The notes below the pieces were generated by a model. The model worked only from the letters and a program-made list of their open reading frames with translations, was not told the DNA's origin and did not search any database. From positions 124,001-188,000 of the forward strand of contig NZ_BBME01000015.1 in the NCBI RefSeq assembly GCF_000971395.1: a stretch of DNA of 64,000 nt, read 5' to 3'. This document shows, piece by piece, positions 54,931 to 63,139 of the stretch; the stretch's first letter is position 1, and each line of letters starts with the position of its first letter. Both the position numbers and the translations under genes were made by a program. The stretch comes from Demequina iriomotensis. Its GTDB lineage: Bacteria > Actinomycetota > Actinomycetes > Actinomycetales > Demequinaceae.

Positions 54931-55989
54931 CTACAACGCCTCCGACACCTCGCGGTGGAGCGCGAACAGGCCCGCCACGGCGTCGGCCGGCGCGCGACCG
55001 ATGCCGCATTCCGTCGCCACGCCGAAGCCGCTCACCACGGACGATGCGGCCGCGATGCGGCGCTCCGCGCCCTCGACGCCGTCCTGGCGGTGGATGAGCC
55101 CGAGGAACAGCGCGGTCTCGGCGGGCAGCCGGAGCGAGGCGAGCGGCGCGAAGTAGGCCTCGTCGTCACGCTCGATCGGCACGGGCAGGTGGATCCAGTC
55201 GATGCGGCGGTCGACGTCCTCGACCAGATTCTGGGCGAAGCGCACCAGGAAGCCCGCGTCGGTGGGCTCGACGTAGTGCTTCTCGCCGATGTCGCCGTAG
55301 CAGAGGTGATAGCCGAGCGCCACGGCGGACGGCACCTGCGCCGCCTGGCGCGCGGACCGGACCGCGAGCGCGCCGAGCACGTCCTCGCCGAACCAGCCGC
55401 GGTCCGTCGAGCCGCGGTAGCCCGCACCCTCGAGGTAGCCGAACTCGAGCGCGTTGTCCCACTGGATCGCGAGCCTCTCGTGCGGGATCGCCTCGAGGAT
55501 CTGCGCAAGCTCCTTGAACAGCGCGCGCTCGTACACCGGCTCGAAGCGCGCCCGGTCGGCGGCGCGCACCATCGAGCCGACCACGCCCACCGGCGTCGGC
55601 AGCGACACCTGGAAGCGCGTGGTCGCGGGGATGACGCCCTCGTCCTGGAGGCGCGCGAACACCGCCCACGAGGATAGCGCGGCCTCCGCGTAGCCCAGCG
55701 GCGCGAGCTCGAGCGCGTCAAGGTCGAGGTCCTCGGGCACCGTGATCTTCCGGATGTCGAGCGTGCCGACCATGATCGGATGGTCGCCCTCGCGGCCCAG
55801 GCCCGGCGTCTGCGCGAGGCGGTCGGGCTGGAACGCGACCCAGTGGAAGCGCTCGCCCACCTCGCCGTCGGGGATCCGCGCGAGGCGGTCGCCCAGCTCC
55901 GCGGCGGCGGTGCGCATCACGGTGTCGGCATCGGGCAGGTTGATGGAGCCGACGAGGTGAGCGCCGTGGGGGCGGGGGACGGCGATCAT
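54931..55989 (-). CDS. MetE-like (cobalamin-independent methionine synthase C-domain) protein
   Basis: 352 residues, a single barrel of the UROD/MetE superfamily, half the length of MetE. Zinc-type ligands remain: H228 and C230 in GYHLCYGD and C328 in ATECGIG, matching the H-x-C and late Cys of MetE. The N-terminus HGAHLVGSINLPD is the usual start of these short forms. Such proteins are proposed methyltransferases of unknown acceptor. In this operon it could take a methyl group from an O-methylated substrate (inference). Confidence 0.82.
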   Translation of the reverse strand: MIAVPRPHGAHLVGSINLPDADTVMRTAAAELGDRLARIPDGEVGERFHWVAFQPDRLAQTPGLGREGDHPIMVGTLDIRKITVPEDLDLDALELAPLGYAEAALSSWAVFARLQDEGVIPATTRFQVSLPTPVGVVGSMVRAADRARFEPVYERALFKELAQILEAIPHERLAIQWDNALEFGYLEGAGYRGSTDRGWFGEDVLGALAVRSARQAAQVPSAVALGYHLCYGDIGEKHYVEPTDAGFLVRFAQNLVEDVDRRIDWIHLPVPIERDDEAYFAPLASLRLPAETALFLGLIHRQDGVEGAERRIAAASSVVSGFGVATECGIGRAPADAVAGLFALHREVSEAL

Positions 55990-56224
55990 GAGTCTCTCTT
56001 CTCTCGGGGGACACGGTGCGCGACGCATCAGTCTGGCACCGTCCGCCGGTCTCCCCGACGCTCCGCCGCCGCCCCACGACCCCGCGCGCACCGCATCGTG
56101 CGAATCCGGGCGCCCAGCGCCCGCCCCCTCGTGACAGCACCAACGGATCTCGGGCCGACACGCCGGGCGGAACCGGCGCATCGCCCGCCTCACCGGCGTG
56201 TCGCGGCCAACTCCGTTGTCAGTG
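55990..56224. other. 235-bp spacer between DUF3500 and MetE-like genes
   Basis: Holds hairpin element B. The rest (55990-56130) shows only the Shine-Dalgarno of the MetE-like gene and no clear promoter. Confidence 0.5.
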
Positions 56225-56227
56225 TCA
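56132..56227. repeat. hairpin element B (repeat family)
   Basis: Two 35-nt arms (56132-56166 and 56193-56227): TGACA/TGTCA, AACGGA/TCCGTT and GACACGCCGG/CCGGCGTGTC pair exactly, with unpaired steps between. Arm length and loop (CCGGCGCATCGCCC) match element C. The right arm runs 3 bp into the DUF3500 stop codon. Confidence 0.85.
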
Positions 56228-57520
56228 GGTGAGGCGGGCCTGGCGGATGAACGCCTTGCCGTAGTCGTTGCCGTGCGGCAGGCGCAGCGTGGTGTGGACG
56301 TGGAAGCGCTGCGGCACCCGGTTCGACAGCCACACCCCCGCGTGGTGGTCGAGCTCGCCCAGGAAGGACGGCCCGTGGATGCGCAGGTAGAACGGCTGCG
56401 ATCCGTCGGTCGCGCCGTACCAGGCGAGGTGGGTGTCCGCGAGGTGGCGCTCGACGTCCGCGAGCGCGAGCGCCCGCTGATCGTCGGGAAGCAACAGGAG
56501 GAAGTCCCCGACGATCCCGCGCAGCAGCGCGCGCTGCGCCGTCGACAGACGGTCCGCACGGAGCCCCTCGTACGGGACGATGCGGTTGTCGCGGAACGCG
56601 CCGGCGACGTGGCGCTCGTCGGCGGGGTGGAGACGCCCCTCGGGCATCGCGGGGTCGAGCACCGAGGCGTACACGACCGCCTCGGACCGCTGCGCGTCGG
56701 TGAGCGACGAGGCCAGCGACACCGCGAGCGCCTCACGGTCCGCGAACAGCGGCGGCCGGGCCCCGTCGGACAGCGCCGGCTCGGCACCGATGAACACCGG
56801 GGCGATCACCTCCCGCCCGCCCACGAACACCACGTTGAGCGCGAGGTGGTGGCCGAACAGCTGCCAGCCCCACGCATCGTCCACCGACGGCGTGCCGTAC
56901 AGCGCGATCCAGTAGGAGCGATCGTTCATGAGGGTCGGCAGCCCGGTGAGCTCGCCGAGGTAGCCGTTGAGCCCCATGGCCTCCCGCGCCCGCGCGTAGC
57001 CGGGCGCGCTCAGCGAGGCCTCGACGAGCGCGAGGGCGGCGCGCACCGCGGGCTCGGGCAGCTCCTCGAGCCGCAGCCCGACGCGGTGGATGACGAACTC
57101 CGGGTTGGACCACGCGCGCCACTGCGGCGCGTCGAGCGGGTACGAGACCGCGGCGCGCGCCTCGTCCCCGAGCACGGCGAGCAGCGACTCCGCCGCGGCG
57201 ACCGGGGCCGCCGGGTTGGGCCGCGCGTCGCCGAGCGCCCAGACGTCGTCGCGGACCTCGCCGCCGGTGGTGATGCCGGCGAAGGGCTCCTCGTAGAGCG
57301 CCTGCCAGTCGCCCAGCAGGGCCTGGACGAAGTCGGGCTCGCGCTTGCGGCGCGAGAACTCCTCGTACCCGAGCCCGCGCCACGGCGCGAGGGTCGACGA
57401 CTCGAGCTCGTAGAGGAAGTCGCGGTAGGTGCGCGCGGTGAGCGTCACGGCCTCCTCGCGCGCGGTGACCCGCGCCGAGGAGAACGAGCCGTCGAGGTCG
57501 CGGTCCTGCTCGGTGGTCAT
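56225..57520 (-). CDS. DUF3500 protein
   Basis: 431 residues. The DUF3500 signature segments are present: a central GWQLFGHHLALNVVFVGG, VIAPVFIGAEPAL and the C-terminal HYHAGVW-like DHHAGVWLSNRVPQRFHVHTTLRLPHGNDYG. Function of the family is unknown. No signal peptide. ATG 57520 overlaps the ABC ATPase stop by ATGA, so it is made with the importer, which suggests it acts on the imported compound. Confidence 0.85.
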   Translation of the reverse strand: MTTEQDRDLDGSFSSARVTAREEAVTLTARTYRDFLYELESSTLAPWRGLGYEEFSRRKREPDFVQALLGDWQALYEEPFAGITTGGEVRDDVWALGDARPNPAAPVAAAESLLAVLGDEARAAVSYPLDAPQWRAWSNPEFVIHRVGLRLEELPEPAVRAALALVEASLSAPGYARAREAMGLNGYLGELTGLPTLMNDRSYWIALYGTPSVDDAWGWQLFGHHLALNVVFVGGREVIAPVFIGAEPALSDGARPPLFADREALAVSLASSLTDAQRSEAVVYASVLDPAMPEGRLHPADERHVAGAFRDNRIVPYEGLRADRLSTAQRALLRGIVGDFLLLLPDDQRALALADVERHLADTHLAWYGATDGSQPFYLRIHGPSFLGELDHHAGVWLSNRVPQRFHVHTTLRLPHGNDYGKAFIRQARLT

Positions 57521-59160
57521 GCGTGCCCCTCGGACGCTGCGCCGGAGGGCCGAGGCGCACCGGCGCCGTGCCCGCGGGGGCGCAGCTGCGCCCGTGAACC
57601 GCCCGCGTAGATCGCCTCGACGATGTCGTCGGGCGAGCACGGGCCCGCGAGCTCACGCGCGATCCGTCCCTCCTCGAAGACGAGCACGCGATCGCACAGG
57701 AGCGCCAGCTCGTTCTCATCCGAGCCAGCGACGAGGACGTGCAGCCCGGTCTCCGCCATCGCGTGGATCGCCTCGACGATCGTGTGGCGCGCTCCCACAT
57801 CGACGGCCTGCGTGGGCTCGTGAAGCAGCAGGAAGGTCGGGTCGGTGGCGAGCCACTTCGCGATGAACACCTTCTGCTGGTTGCCGCCCGAGTACGTGTT
57901 CACGAGGGCGTGCGGCTTGCGCGGCACCACGCCGAGCTTGTCGAACCACTCCCCCACCAGCGCGAGCTCGTTGGCGCGCGACACGGGGGCGAGCGGTGAG
58001 CCGGCGCGGGCGGTCTGCGCGAACGCGATGTTCTCGGCCACCGACTCGTGCATCGCGAGGCCCGAGTGCTCACGCCCCTCGGGCACGAGCGCGATGCCGG
58101 CGTCGATCGCGGCGACGGAGTCGAGCCCCGCAAGCGCGAGCCGACCGCTCGGCAGGACCACCGCGCCCGCCTCCGCACGGCTCGCGCCGGCAAGGAGGTA
58201 GGGAAGGTCGTCGTAGCCGGAGCCGCCGAGCCCGGTGAGGCCCACGATCTCCCCGCGTCGGACGGTGAACGAGACGTCACGGACGGCGAGACCCGTGACG
58301 CCGTCGACCGCGATGCTCGGCGTGTCCGGACCCAGCTCGAGGTGCTCCCGGGCGTCGAGGTCGCCCAGGTTGCGTCCCAGGATCAGCGAGGTGAGCTCCG
58401 CCTCGGTCATGTCGCCGACCTCGCGGCCGGACACGACGGAGCGGCCGTCGCGCAGGATGGTCACGCGGTCGGCCGCGCCGACCACCTCCTCGAGACGGTG
58501 CGTGATCATCAGCACCGAGGTGCCGGTCGCGACGATCTCGTCGAGGATCGCGAAGAAGTGCTCGAGCGACCGGCGGCTCAGCGCGCGGGTCGACTCGTCG
58601 AAGACGATGAGCCCCGTGCCTGGGGTCGCATCCTGGAGGGCGCGCGCGATGGCGACCGTCGCGCGGTCCTCCTCGAGCAGCGAGCCCACGGGCGCGTGGA
58701 GGGGTACGCGGCGACCGATGCGGGCGAACACCGCCTCCGCCTCCTGGCGTTCGCGCTCCCAATCGATACGGCGCGTGAAACGGGAACCACGCAGACGACC
58801 GACGCGCATGTTCTCCAACACCGAGAACTCGTCGACCAGGCCCAGGCTCTGGTGCACCACCGCCATGCCGTGGGCGCGCGACTCCTGCGGCAGCACCGGA
58901 AGGTCGAGCGCGCGTCCGTCGATCTCCACCGACGCGCCCGGGTCGGGGGTGTAGATCCCCGTGAGGATCTTCGCGACGGTCGACTTGCCGGAGCCGTTCT
59001 GCCCGACGAGCGCGTGGAGCTCGCCCGGTGCGACCTCGAGGCGCACATCGGTGAGGACGCGGTTGTCCCCGAAGGTCTTGTTCAGCGACGCCACGCGCAG
59101 GCGCGGCGCCGGAGGCGCGGGCGTGACCGCCCGCGCCTCCTGGTGTTGTGCCACGGTCAC
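57517..59160 (-). CDS. sugar-type ABC importer ATPase (two domains, atypical sites)
   Basis: 547 residues, RbsA/XylG layout. Domain 1: Walker A GQNGSGKST (53-61), but the signature is SLLEEDR (160-166) instead of LSxGQ, and Walker B is FDEST (188-192). Domain 2: degenerate P-loop GLGGSGYDD (310-318), intact signature YSGGNQQ (423-429), and Walker B LLLHEPT with His447 where Asp is usual. GTG 59160 overlaps the binding-protein stop. Drives uptake with 60437 and 59157; atypical residues may reflect altered ATP hydrolysis. Confidence 0.92.
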   Translation of the reverse strand: MTVAQHQEARAVTPAPPAPRLRVASLNKTFGDNRVLTDVRLEVAPGELHALVGQNGSGKSTVAKILTGIYTPDPGASVEIDGRALDLPVLPQESRAHGMAVVHQSLGLVDEFSVLENMRVGRLRGSRFTRRIDWERERQEAEAVFARIGRRVPLHAPVGSLLEEDRATVAIARALQDATPGTGLIVFDESTRALSRRSLEHFFAILDEIVATGTSVLMITHRLEEVVGAADRVTILRDGRSVVSGREVGDMTEAELTSLILGRNLGDLDAREHLELGPDTPSIAVDGVTGLAVRDVSFTVRRGEIVGLTGLGGSGYDDLPYLLAGASRAEAGAVVLPSGRLALAGLDSVAAIDAGIALVPEGREHSGLAMHESVAENIAFAQTARAGSPLAPVSRANELALVGEWFDKLGVVPRKPHALVNTYSGGNQQKVFIAKWLATDPTFLLLHEPTQAVDVGARHTIVEAIHAMAETGLHVLVAGSDENELALLCDRVLVFEEGRIARELAGPCSPDDIVEAIYAGGSRAQLRPRGHGAGAPRPSGAASEGHA

Positions 59161-60347
59161 GCCGCTCCCCACAGGGCCTTGAAGTCGTCCTTGAAGGTGG
59201 TGGGTCCGTACCACGAGCCGCTGGTCTCGCCCTCCTCGGAGAGGTCGACGTCGGCCATGCTGTCCGCGGTGAACAGTCGCACCGGGATGGTGTACTCCGG
59301 GAGCTCCAGACCGAGAGCGAGACGCATGGACGCGTCCGCGTAGACCCAGCCGTGGAACGCGGAGGCCTGGCCGGCCGCGACCTGGAGGCTGCCGCCCTGC
59401 AGCGCCTGGAGCGCGCCGAGCTGGGCCGAGCCCGTCATCAGGGTCACGTCCGTGGTCTTGCCCGCCGTGGTGATGCCCTGCTGCGTGGGCTGGAGGAACT
59501 GAGCGAACTGCGCGACCACGTAGTCGACATCCGGGTCCTTGAGCAGCGCCGCGGAGGTGGACGACGGGACCAGGTCGAAGCTGGCCGACGTGACCTCGTT
59601 GATGGTCGTGGTGCAGCCGGGGCACGTACCCTCGAGCGCGCCGATCGCCGCCTTCATGTAGAGGCCGGGCGTCATACCGTCCGCGGTCTGGTTGATGAGG
59701 ATGTCCGCGTCGCCGCCGGAGTCCTCACCCGCCCACTGCAGGAGCATGGTCGACATCTGCTCGCCGGCGCCCTCGACGTACGCGAGCGTCTCGTCCGCGG
59801 GCGCCTCGGGGTAGGGCTTCTGGTTGCCCACGATGACCGGGATGCCCGCGGCCCTCGCGTCGTCATAGGCCTGGGAGACCATGGCGTACGAGATCGCGTC
59901 GCCGATGATCGCCATCGCGTCGGCGTTGACGGCCTGCGTGATGCACTTGCCGATCTCGGTCGGGTTGCCCTGACCGTTGCACGTCTGGACGTTGATCCCC
60001 ACGGACTCGAGCGCCTCGGTGACCTGAGGGCCGGTGATCGCGAACTGCGGCGACTGCTGCGTGATCGGGATGTAGTAGACGGTCTTGCCCTCGAGCGAGC
60101 TCGCGTCGATCGGCTCCTCAGGAAGCGGGTAGGCATCCATCGGGGCCATGTACTCGGCGAGCGCCGAGGTGGGCGCGGCCGGCTCCGACGTCGCCGTCGT
60201 GGGCTCCGCTGCGGAGGAGCCGGAGGTCTCCGCGCCGGGGTCGGTGTCGGACGCGCACGCTGCGAGCGAGAGGGTGGCGATCGCGAGCGCGCTCGCCACA
60301 CCCATGCCGCGCAGGCGGCGGGCGGAGGTGAGAACCGGGGACTTCAT
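59157..60347 (-). CDS. ABC importer substrate-binding lipoprotein (RbsB-like)
   Basis: 396 residues. Signal with lipobox LSLAAC, Cys31, a Ser/Thr/Ala linker, then a type 1 periplasmic-binding fold: VYYIPITQQSPQFAI, MAIIGDAISYAMVSQAYDDARAAGIPVIV. AGGAGT lies before ATG 60347. Ligand unknown; the RbsB class mostly binds sugars but also other small polar compounds. Upstream of the ATPase in one operon. Confidence 0.92.
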   Translation of the reverse strand: MKSPVLTSARRLRGMGVASALAIATLSLAACASDTDPGAETSGSSAAEPTTATSEPAAPTSALAEYMAPMDAYPLPEEPIDASSLEGKTVYYIPITQQSPQFAITGPQVTEALESVGINVQTCNGQGNPTEIGKCITQAVNADAMAIIGDAISYAMVSQAYDDARAAGIPVIVGNQKPYPEAPADETLAYVEGAGEQMSTMLLQWAGEDSGGDADILINQTADGMTPGLYMKAAIGALEGTCPGCTTTINEVTSASFDLVPSSTSAALLKDPDVDYVVAQFAQFLQPTQQGITTAGKTTDVTLMTGSAQLGALQALQGGSLQVAAGQASAFHGWVYADASMRLALGLELPEYTIPVRLFTADSMADVDLSEEGETSGSWYGPTTFKDDFKALWGAA

Positions 60348-60436
60348 CGGTGGTACTCCTTCTTGACTACGTTGACAATCAGGACTGCGGTGGTGCGTCG
60401 TGGATGATGGTGGACGGTGACGCGGTGGTCGCGCCC

Positions 60437-61483
60437 TCAGCGGGCCCTGCGGGACAGGACCGTCGAGATGGTGACGGCGATCACCAGGACGCCTCCGTAG
60501 AAGACGGAGGACACCCACGAGGTGCCGCCGAGCAGCTGGAGCCCGAGCACACCCGTCGCGAGGAAGTACACCGCGATGAGCGTGCCGAGCGGGTTGAAGC
60601 GACCGGGCTGCAGGATCGCGGTGCCGAGGAACGTGGCAGCGAACATGGGCAGCAGGTAGCTGTGGGAGACCGAGGGGTCGTAGCCGCCCGACGCCGCGGC
60701 CGTGAGCACGCCGCCCACGCCCGCGATCGCACCGCCCGCGACGAACGCGAGGAAGCGGATCCGGGTGACGGGCACACCGGCGAGGCGGCTGACCTCGCGG
60801 TTGGCGCCGACGAAGCGCATGTTGCGACCGAGCGGCGTGAACGCGAGCAGGTACGCGAACGCGAGCATCAGGATGAGGCCCAGGTAGAAGCTCACGGGCA
60901 GGCCCAGGATCTTGTAGAGCGCGATCTGCGAGAACTCTCGGGGCAGACCGGCGACGGGCACCAGGTTGCTCGACCACAGCGCGATGCCGGTGATGAAGGT
61001 GCCCATGCCGAGCGTGACGACGATGGTGTTGACCCCCACCTTCACCACGAGCCACGCGTTCAGCACCCCCACCGCGGTGGCGGCGACGACGGCGGCGACG
61101 GCCGCGAGCCACACGTTCCACCCGTGGTTGACGGTGAGCACCGGCACCAGGATCGCCGCGAGCCCAAAGTTCGAGGCGAGGGACATGTCGACGAACTCGC
61201 CGACGATGATGGTGCACAGGAGCGCCGCCGCGAGGAAGACGAGCGCCTGCTGGCTGCCGAGGATCGTCGCGAACGTGCCGGCGTTGAGGAAGGTGTCCGG
61301 CAGGAGCGCGCCGTACAGCGCGATCATGAGCGCCCACACGATGATCACCGCGTAGCGCGCGACCCCGCTGCCGCCGGTGAGCCACGACGGAAGCGCGCGT
61401 TTGGTGGTGTTCTCCGCGTGGGTCGCGGCGGCCGCGGCGACGTCCGCGCCGCGGGGCGTCTCGGTGGTCGAGGTGTCGGTCAT
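60437..61483 (-). CDS. ABC importer permease (RbsC-like)
   Basis: 348 residues, about 8-10 helices. GEFVDMSLASNFGLAAILVPVL and FVGANREVSRLAGVPVTRIRFLAFVAGGAIAGVGGVL are the conserved permease blocks, the latter containing the EAA-like coupling loop. First gene of the importer operon, preceded by a 310-bp spacer with an operator-like palindrome and element C. Confidence 0.93.
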   Translation of the reverse strand: MTDTSTTETPRGADVAAAAATHAENTTKRALPSWLTGGSGVARYAVIIVWALMIALYGALLPDTFLNAGTFATILGSQQALVFLAAALLCTIIVGEFVDMSLASNFGLAAILVPVLTVNHGWNVWLAAVAAVVAATAVGVLNAWLVVKVGVNTIVVTLGMGTFITGIALWSSNLVPVAGLPREFSQIALYKILGLPVSFYLGLILMLAFAYLLAFTPLGRNMRFVGANREVSRLAGVPVTRIRFLAFVAGGAIAGVGGVLTAAASGGYDPSVSHSYLLPMFAATFLGTAILQPGRFNPLGTLIAVYFLATGVLGLQLLGGTSWVSSVFYGGVLVIAVTISTVLSRRAR

Positions 61484-61581
61484 GCTGGGAAAGCTCCGTT
61501 CGTCGCGTCGTTGCGAACTGTGCGCACCGCGATGTGCGCCTGGCCTGCCGGAGGGTTCCGGAGGAGTGACCCCCGAAACCC

Positions 61582-61597
61582 CACACGGCCTCGTGTG
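61582..61597. promoter_or_regulatory. operator-like palindrome CACACG-N4-CGTGTG
   Basis: Perfect 6-4-6 inverted repeat about 100 bp upstream of the permease start, just downstream of a TATACG -10-like box on the coding strand. Likely target of the GntR, MarR or LysR regulator nearby. Confidence 0.55.
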
Positions 61598-61680
61598 CGA
61601 AATCGTATAGGGAATGGAGAGGGATGACTAGAGCCGATCAAGGGACCAAGGTCCCGATTCGGCAAAGACCCGGTCGCCGC

Positions 61681-61781
61681 CCTGACAGTGCGCACGGATT
61701 CGGTCACGACACGCCGGACGCAGCCGGCGCATCGTCCCAGATCCACGGCGTGTTGCTGCGAGATCCGTGCGCACTGTCGGG
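61681..61781. repeat. hairpin element C (repeat family)
   Basis: GACAGTGCGCACGGAT (61684-61699) is exactly complementary to 61763-61778, and ACACGCCG (61709-61716) to CGGCGTGT (61746-61753). The internal steps have equal length on both arms. Begins 13 bp past the amidohydrolase stop. Best-preserved copy of the family. Confidence 0.85.
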
Positions 61782-61793
61782 GCGGGCGGGACA

Positions 61794-62840
61794 TCAGACC
61801 GGCAGGTTGAACATCTTCTTGGCGTTGCCGAAGAGGATCGCCTCGCGGTCCGCGTCGGAGATGTCGAGCTCGTCCTTCACGAACGAGACCCCCTGGCTCA
61901 TCCAGGAGTAGAACACCGGGAAGCTCGACCCGAACATGTAGTGGTCCGCGCCGTTGATCCGCAGCGCGGCCTCGACCTGCTCCTTGCCCCACGAGTGCGG
62001 GTGGGTCATGTCGAAGAAGATGTTGTTCTCGAGGTACCTCTTGATCGCCTCGCCGCCCGTGGGGTCGAGCCGCTGCATCGCCTCGGCCTTCGGGGGACGA
62101 TGCGGCGTCAGCAGGGCAGTGTTGGCGAACCAGTTGCCACCGAACATCGTGTGCGTGAACTTGAGGTTCGGGAACCTGTCGAACATCCCCGAGAACAGCT
62201 CGCGGCCCACGGCCGTGGCCTGGTCCTGGATGCGGCCGAACTCACGGCGGAAGTTCGTGTAGTCGATGATCGAGCGCCACTCCACCGGCAGCGGGGTGTG
62301 GTGGACGATGACCGGCACGTCGAGGTCGTCGATGACGGAGAGGTACTCCTCGAAGGCCTCGTCGTCCAGGTAGAGCTGCCCGTAGTGGCACGCGAGCTGG
62401 ACCGCGACGGCGCCGTTGTCGAGGCAGCGCTTGAGCTCGTCGATGTTGGCCTGACCGCCCCACGGCGGCACGCACGCGGTCGAGAACAGCCGGCCGCCCG
62501 ATTTCGCGACGATCTCGTGGGCGTTGTCGTTGACCGCCTTGCAGGTGTCGAGCCGGAGCCACTCCTGCCACACGGGCACGCGCATGATGCCGTAGTCGAC
62601 GCCGGCCTCGTCCATGGCGCGGAGCTTGGCGTCGACGGAGTAGTCGCCCTCGACGTAGTTGAGGTTCTGGTAGCCCTTGGGCTTCTCGAGGATGAGCTGC
62701 TTGCGGCCGTCCTCCATCTCCTTGACGGTCGCGATCTCCCCGAAGCCGCGCGGGGCGGTCGAGAGGAAGCCGTCGAGCATCGTCGGGTTGTCGAAGAGGT
62801 CCTCGGGCAGGTGGTGGATGTTGATATCGATGACAGGCAT
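61794..62840 (-). CDS. amidohydrolase-2 (ACMSD-like) family protein with altered metal site
   Basis: 348 residues. The barrel pattern, VIVHHTPLP and FTHTMFGGN His blocks, and the C-terminal ILFGNAKKMF match the decarboxylase/hydratase branch of amidohydrolase-2. The first metal motif, normally DxHxH, reads IDINIHH (N7, H9, H10), and the usual GSD near the end reads GSS (Ser306 for Asp). Two canonical ligands are therefore replaced. Relatives act on aromatic or muconate acids. Divergent from MarR with operator-rich spacer. Confidence 0.85.
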   Translation of the reverse strand: MPVIDINIHHLPEDLFDNPTMLDGFLSTAPRGFGEIATVKEMEDGRKQLILEKPKGYQNLNYVEGDYSVDAKLRAMDEAGVDYGIMRVPVWQEWLRLDTCKAVNDNAHEIVAKSGGRLFSTACVPPWGGQANIDELKRCLDNGAVAVQLACHYGQLYLDDEAFEEYLSVIDDLDVPVIVHHTPLPVEWRSIIDYTNFRREFGRIQDQATAVGRELFSGMFDRFPNLKFTHTMFGGNWFANTALLTPHRPPKAEAMQRLDPTGGEAIKRYLENNIFFDMTHPHSWGKEQVEAALRINGADHYMFGSSFPVFYSWMSQGVSFVKDELDISDADREAILFGNAKKMFNLPV

Positions 62841-63034
62841 GTCGAGCCTTCTCTGTGCGGGGGATGGGGGGACGATGCGGTGCTTGCGCTCCCGCGCTCC
62901 TCACCCGGGCGGCGCGAGGTTCCGGCCGGGGTGCACCCGGCGCGCGGCCGCTGAGACGACTGATGCCACGGTGCCCTCCATCGGGCCCGAGGCGGAGACC
63001 GCGCCGATGCGGCCCCCTCCCCCGGGGTGCGGCC

Positions 63035-63064
63035 ATGGTAGCCACAGTAGTTAAGCAAGGTAAA
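63035..63064 (-). promoter_or_regulatory. promoter of the amidohydrolase gene
   Basis: On the minus strand TTTACC (63059-63064) is 18 bp from TACCAT (63035-63040). The pair lies about 195 bp before the ATG and next to the palindrome at 63071. Confidence 0.45.
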
Positions 63065-63070
63065 GCACTT

Positions 63071-63090
63071 TGATGAAGAGACCTTCATCA
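63071..63090. promoter_or_regulatory. MarR-type operator TGATGAAG-N4-CTTCATCA
   Basis: A perfect 8-4-8 inverted repeat between the divergent amidohydrolase and MarR genes. Its right arm overlaps TTCATC (63084-63089), 18 bp from TAGCGT (63108-63113), a plausible MarR promoter. Fits autoregulation and control of the amidohydrolase. Confidence 0.7.
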
Positions 63091-63139
63091 TCCGGCGGAG
63101 GCCCTGCTAGCGTGCGCGGGAGAGTTCGAGGAGGAACCC

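Larger units (their letters stand above)
61484..61793 (-). promoter_or_regulatory. 310-bp regulatory spacer of the importer operon
   Basis: From right to left: element C (61681-61781), a hairpin GCCGA..GGGACC-AA-GGTCCC..TCGGC (61633-61663), a -10-like TATACG on the minus strand near 61602-61607, and the perfect palindrome CACACG-GCCT-CGTGTG (61582-61597). No gene seen. Confidence 0.5.
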
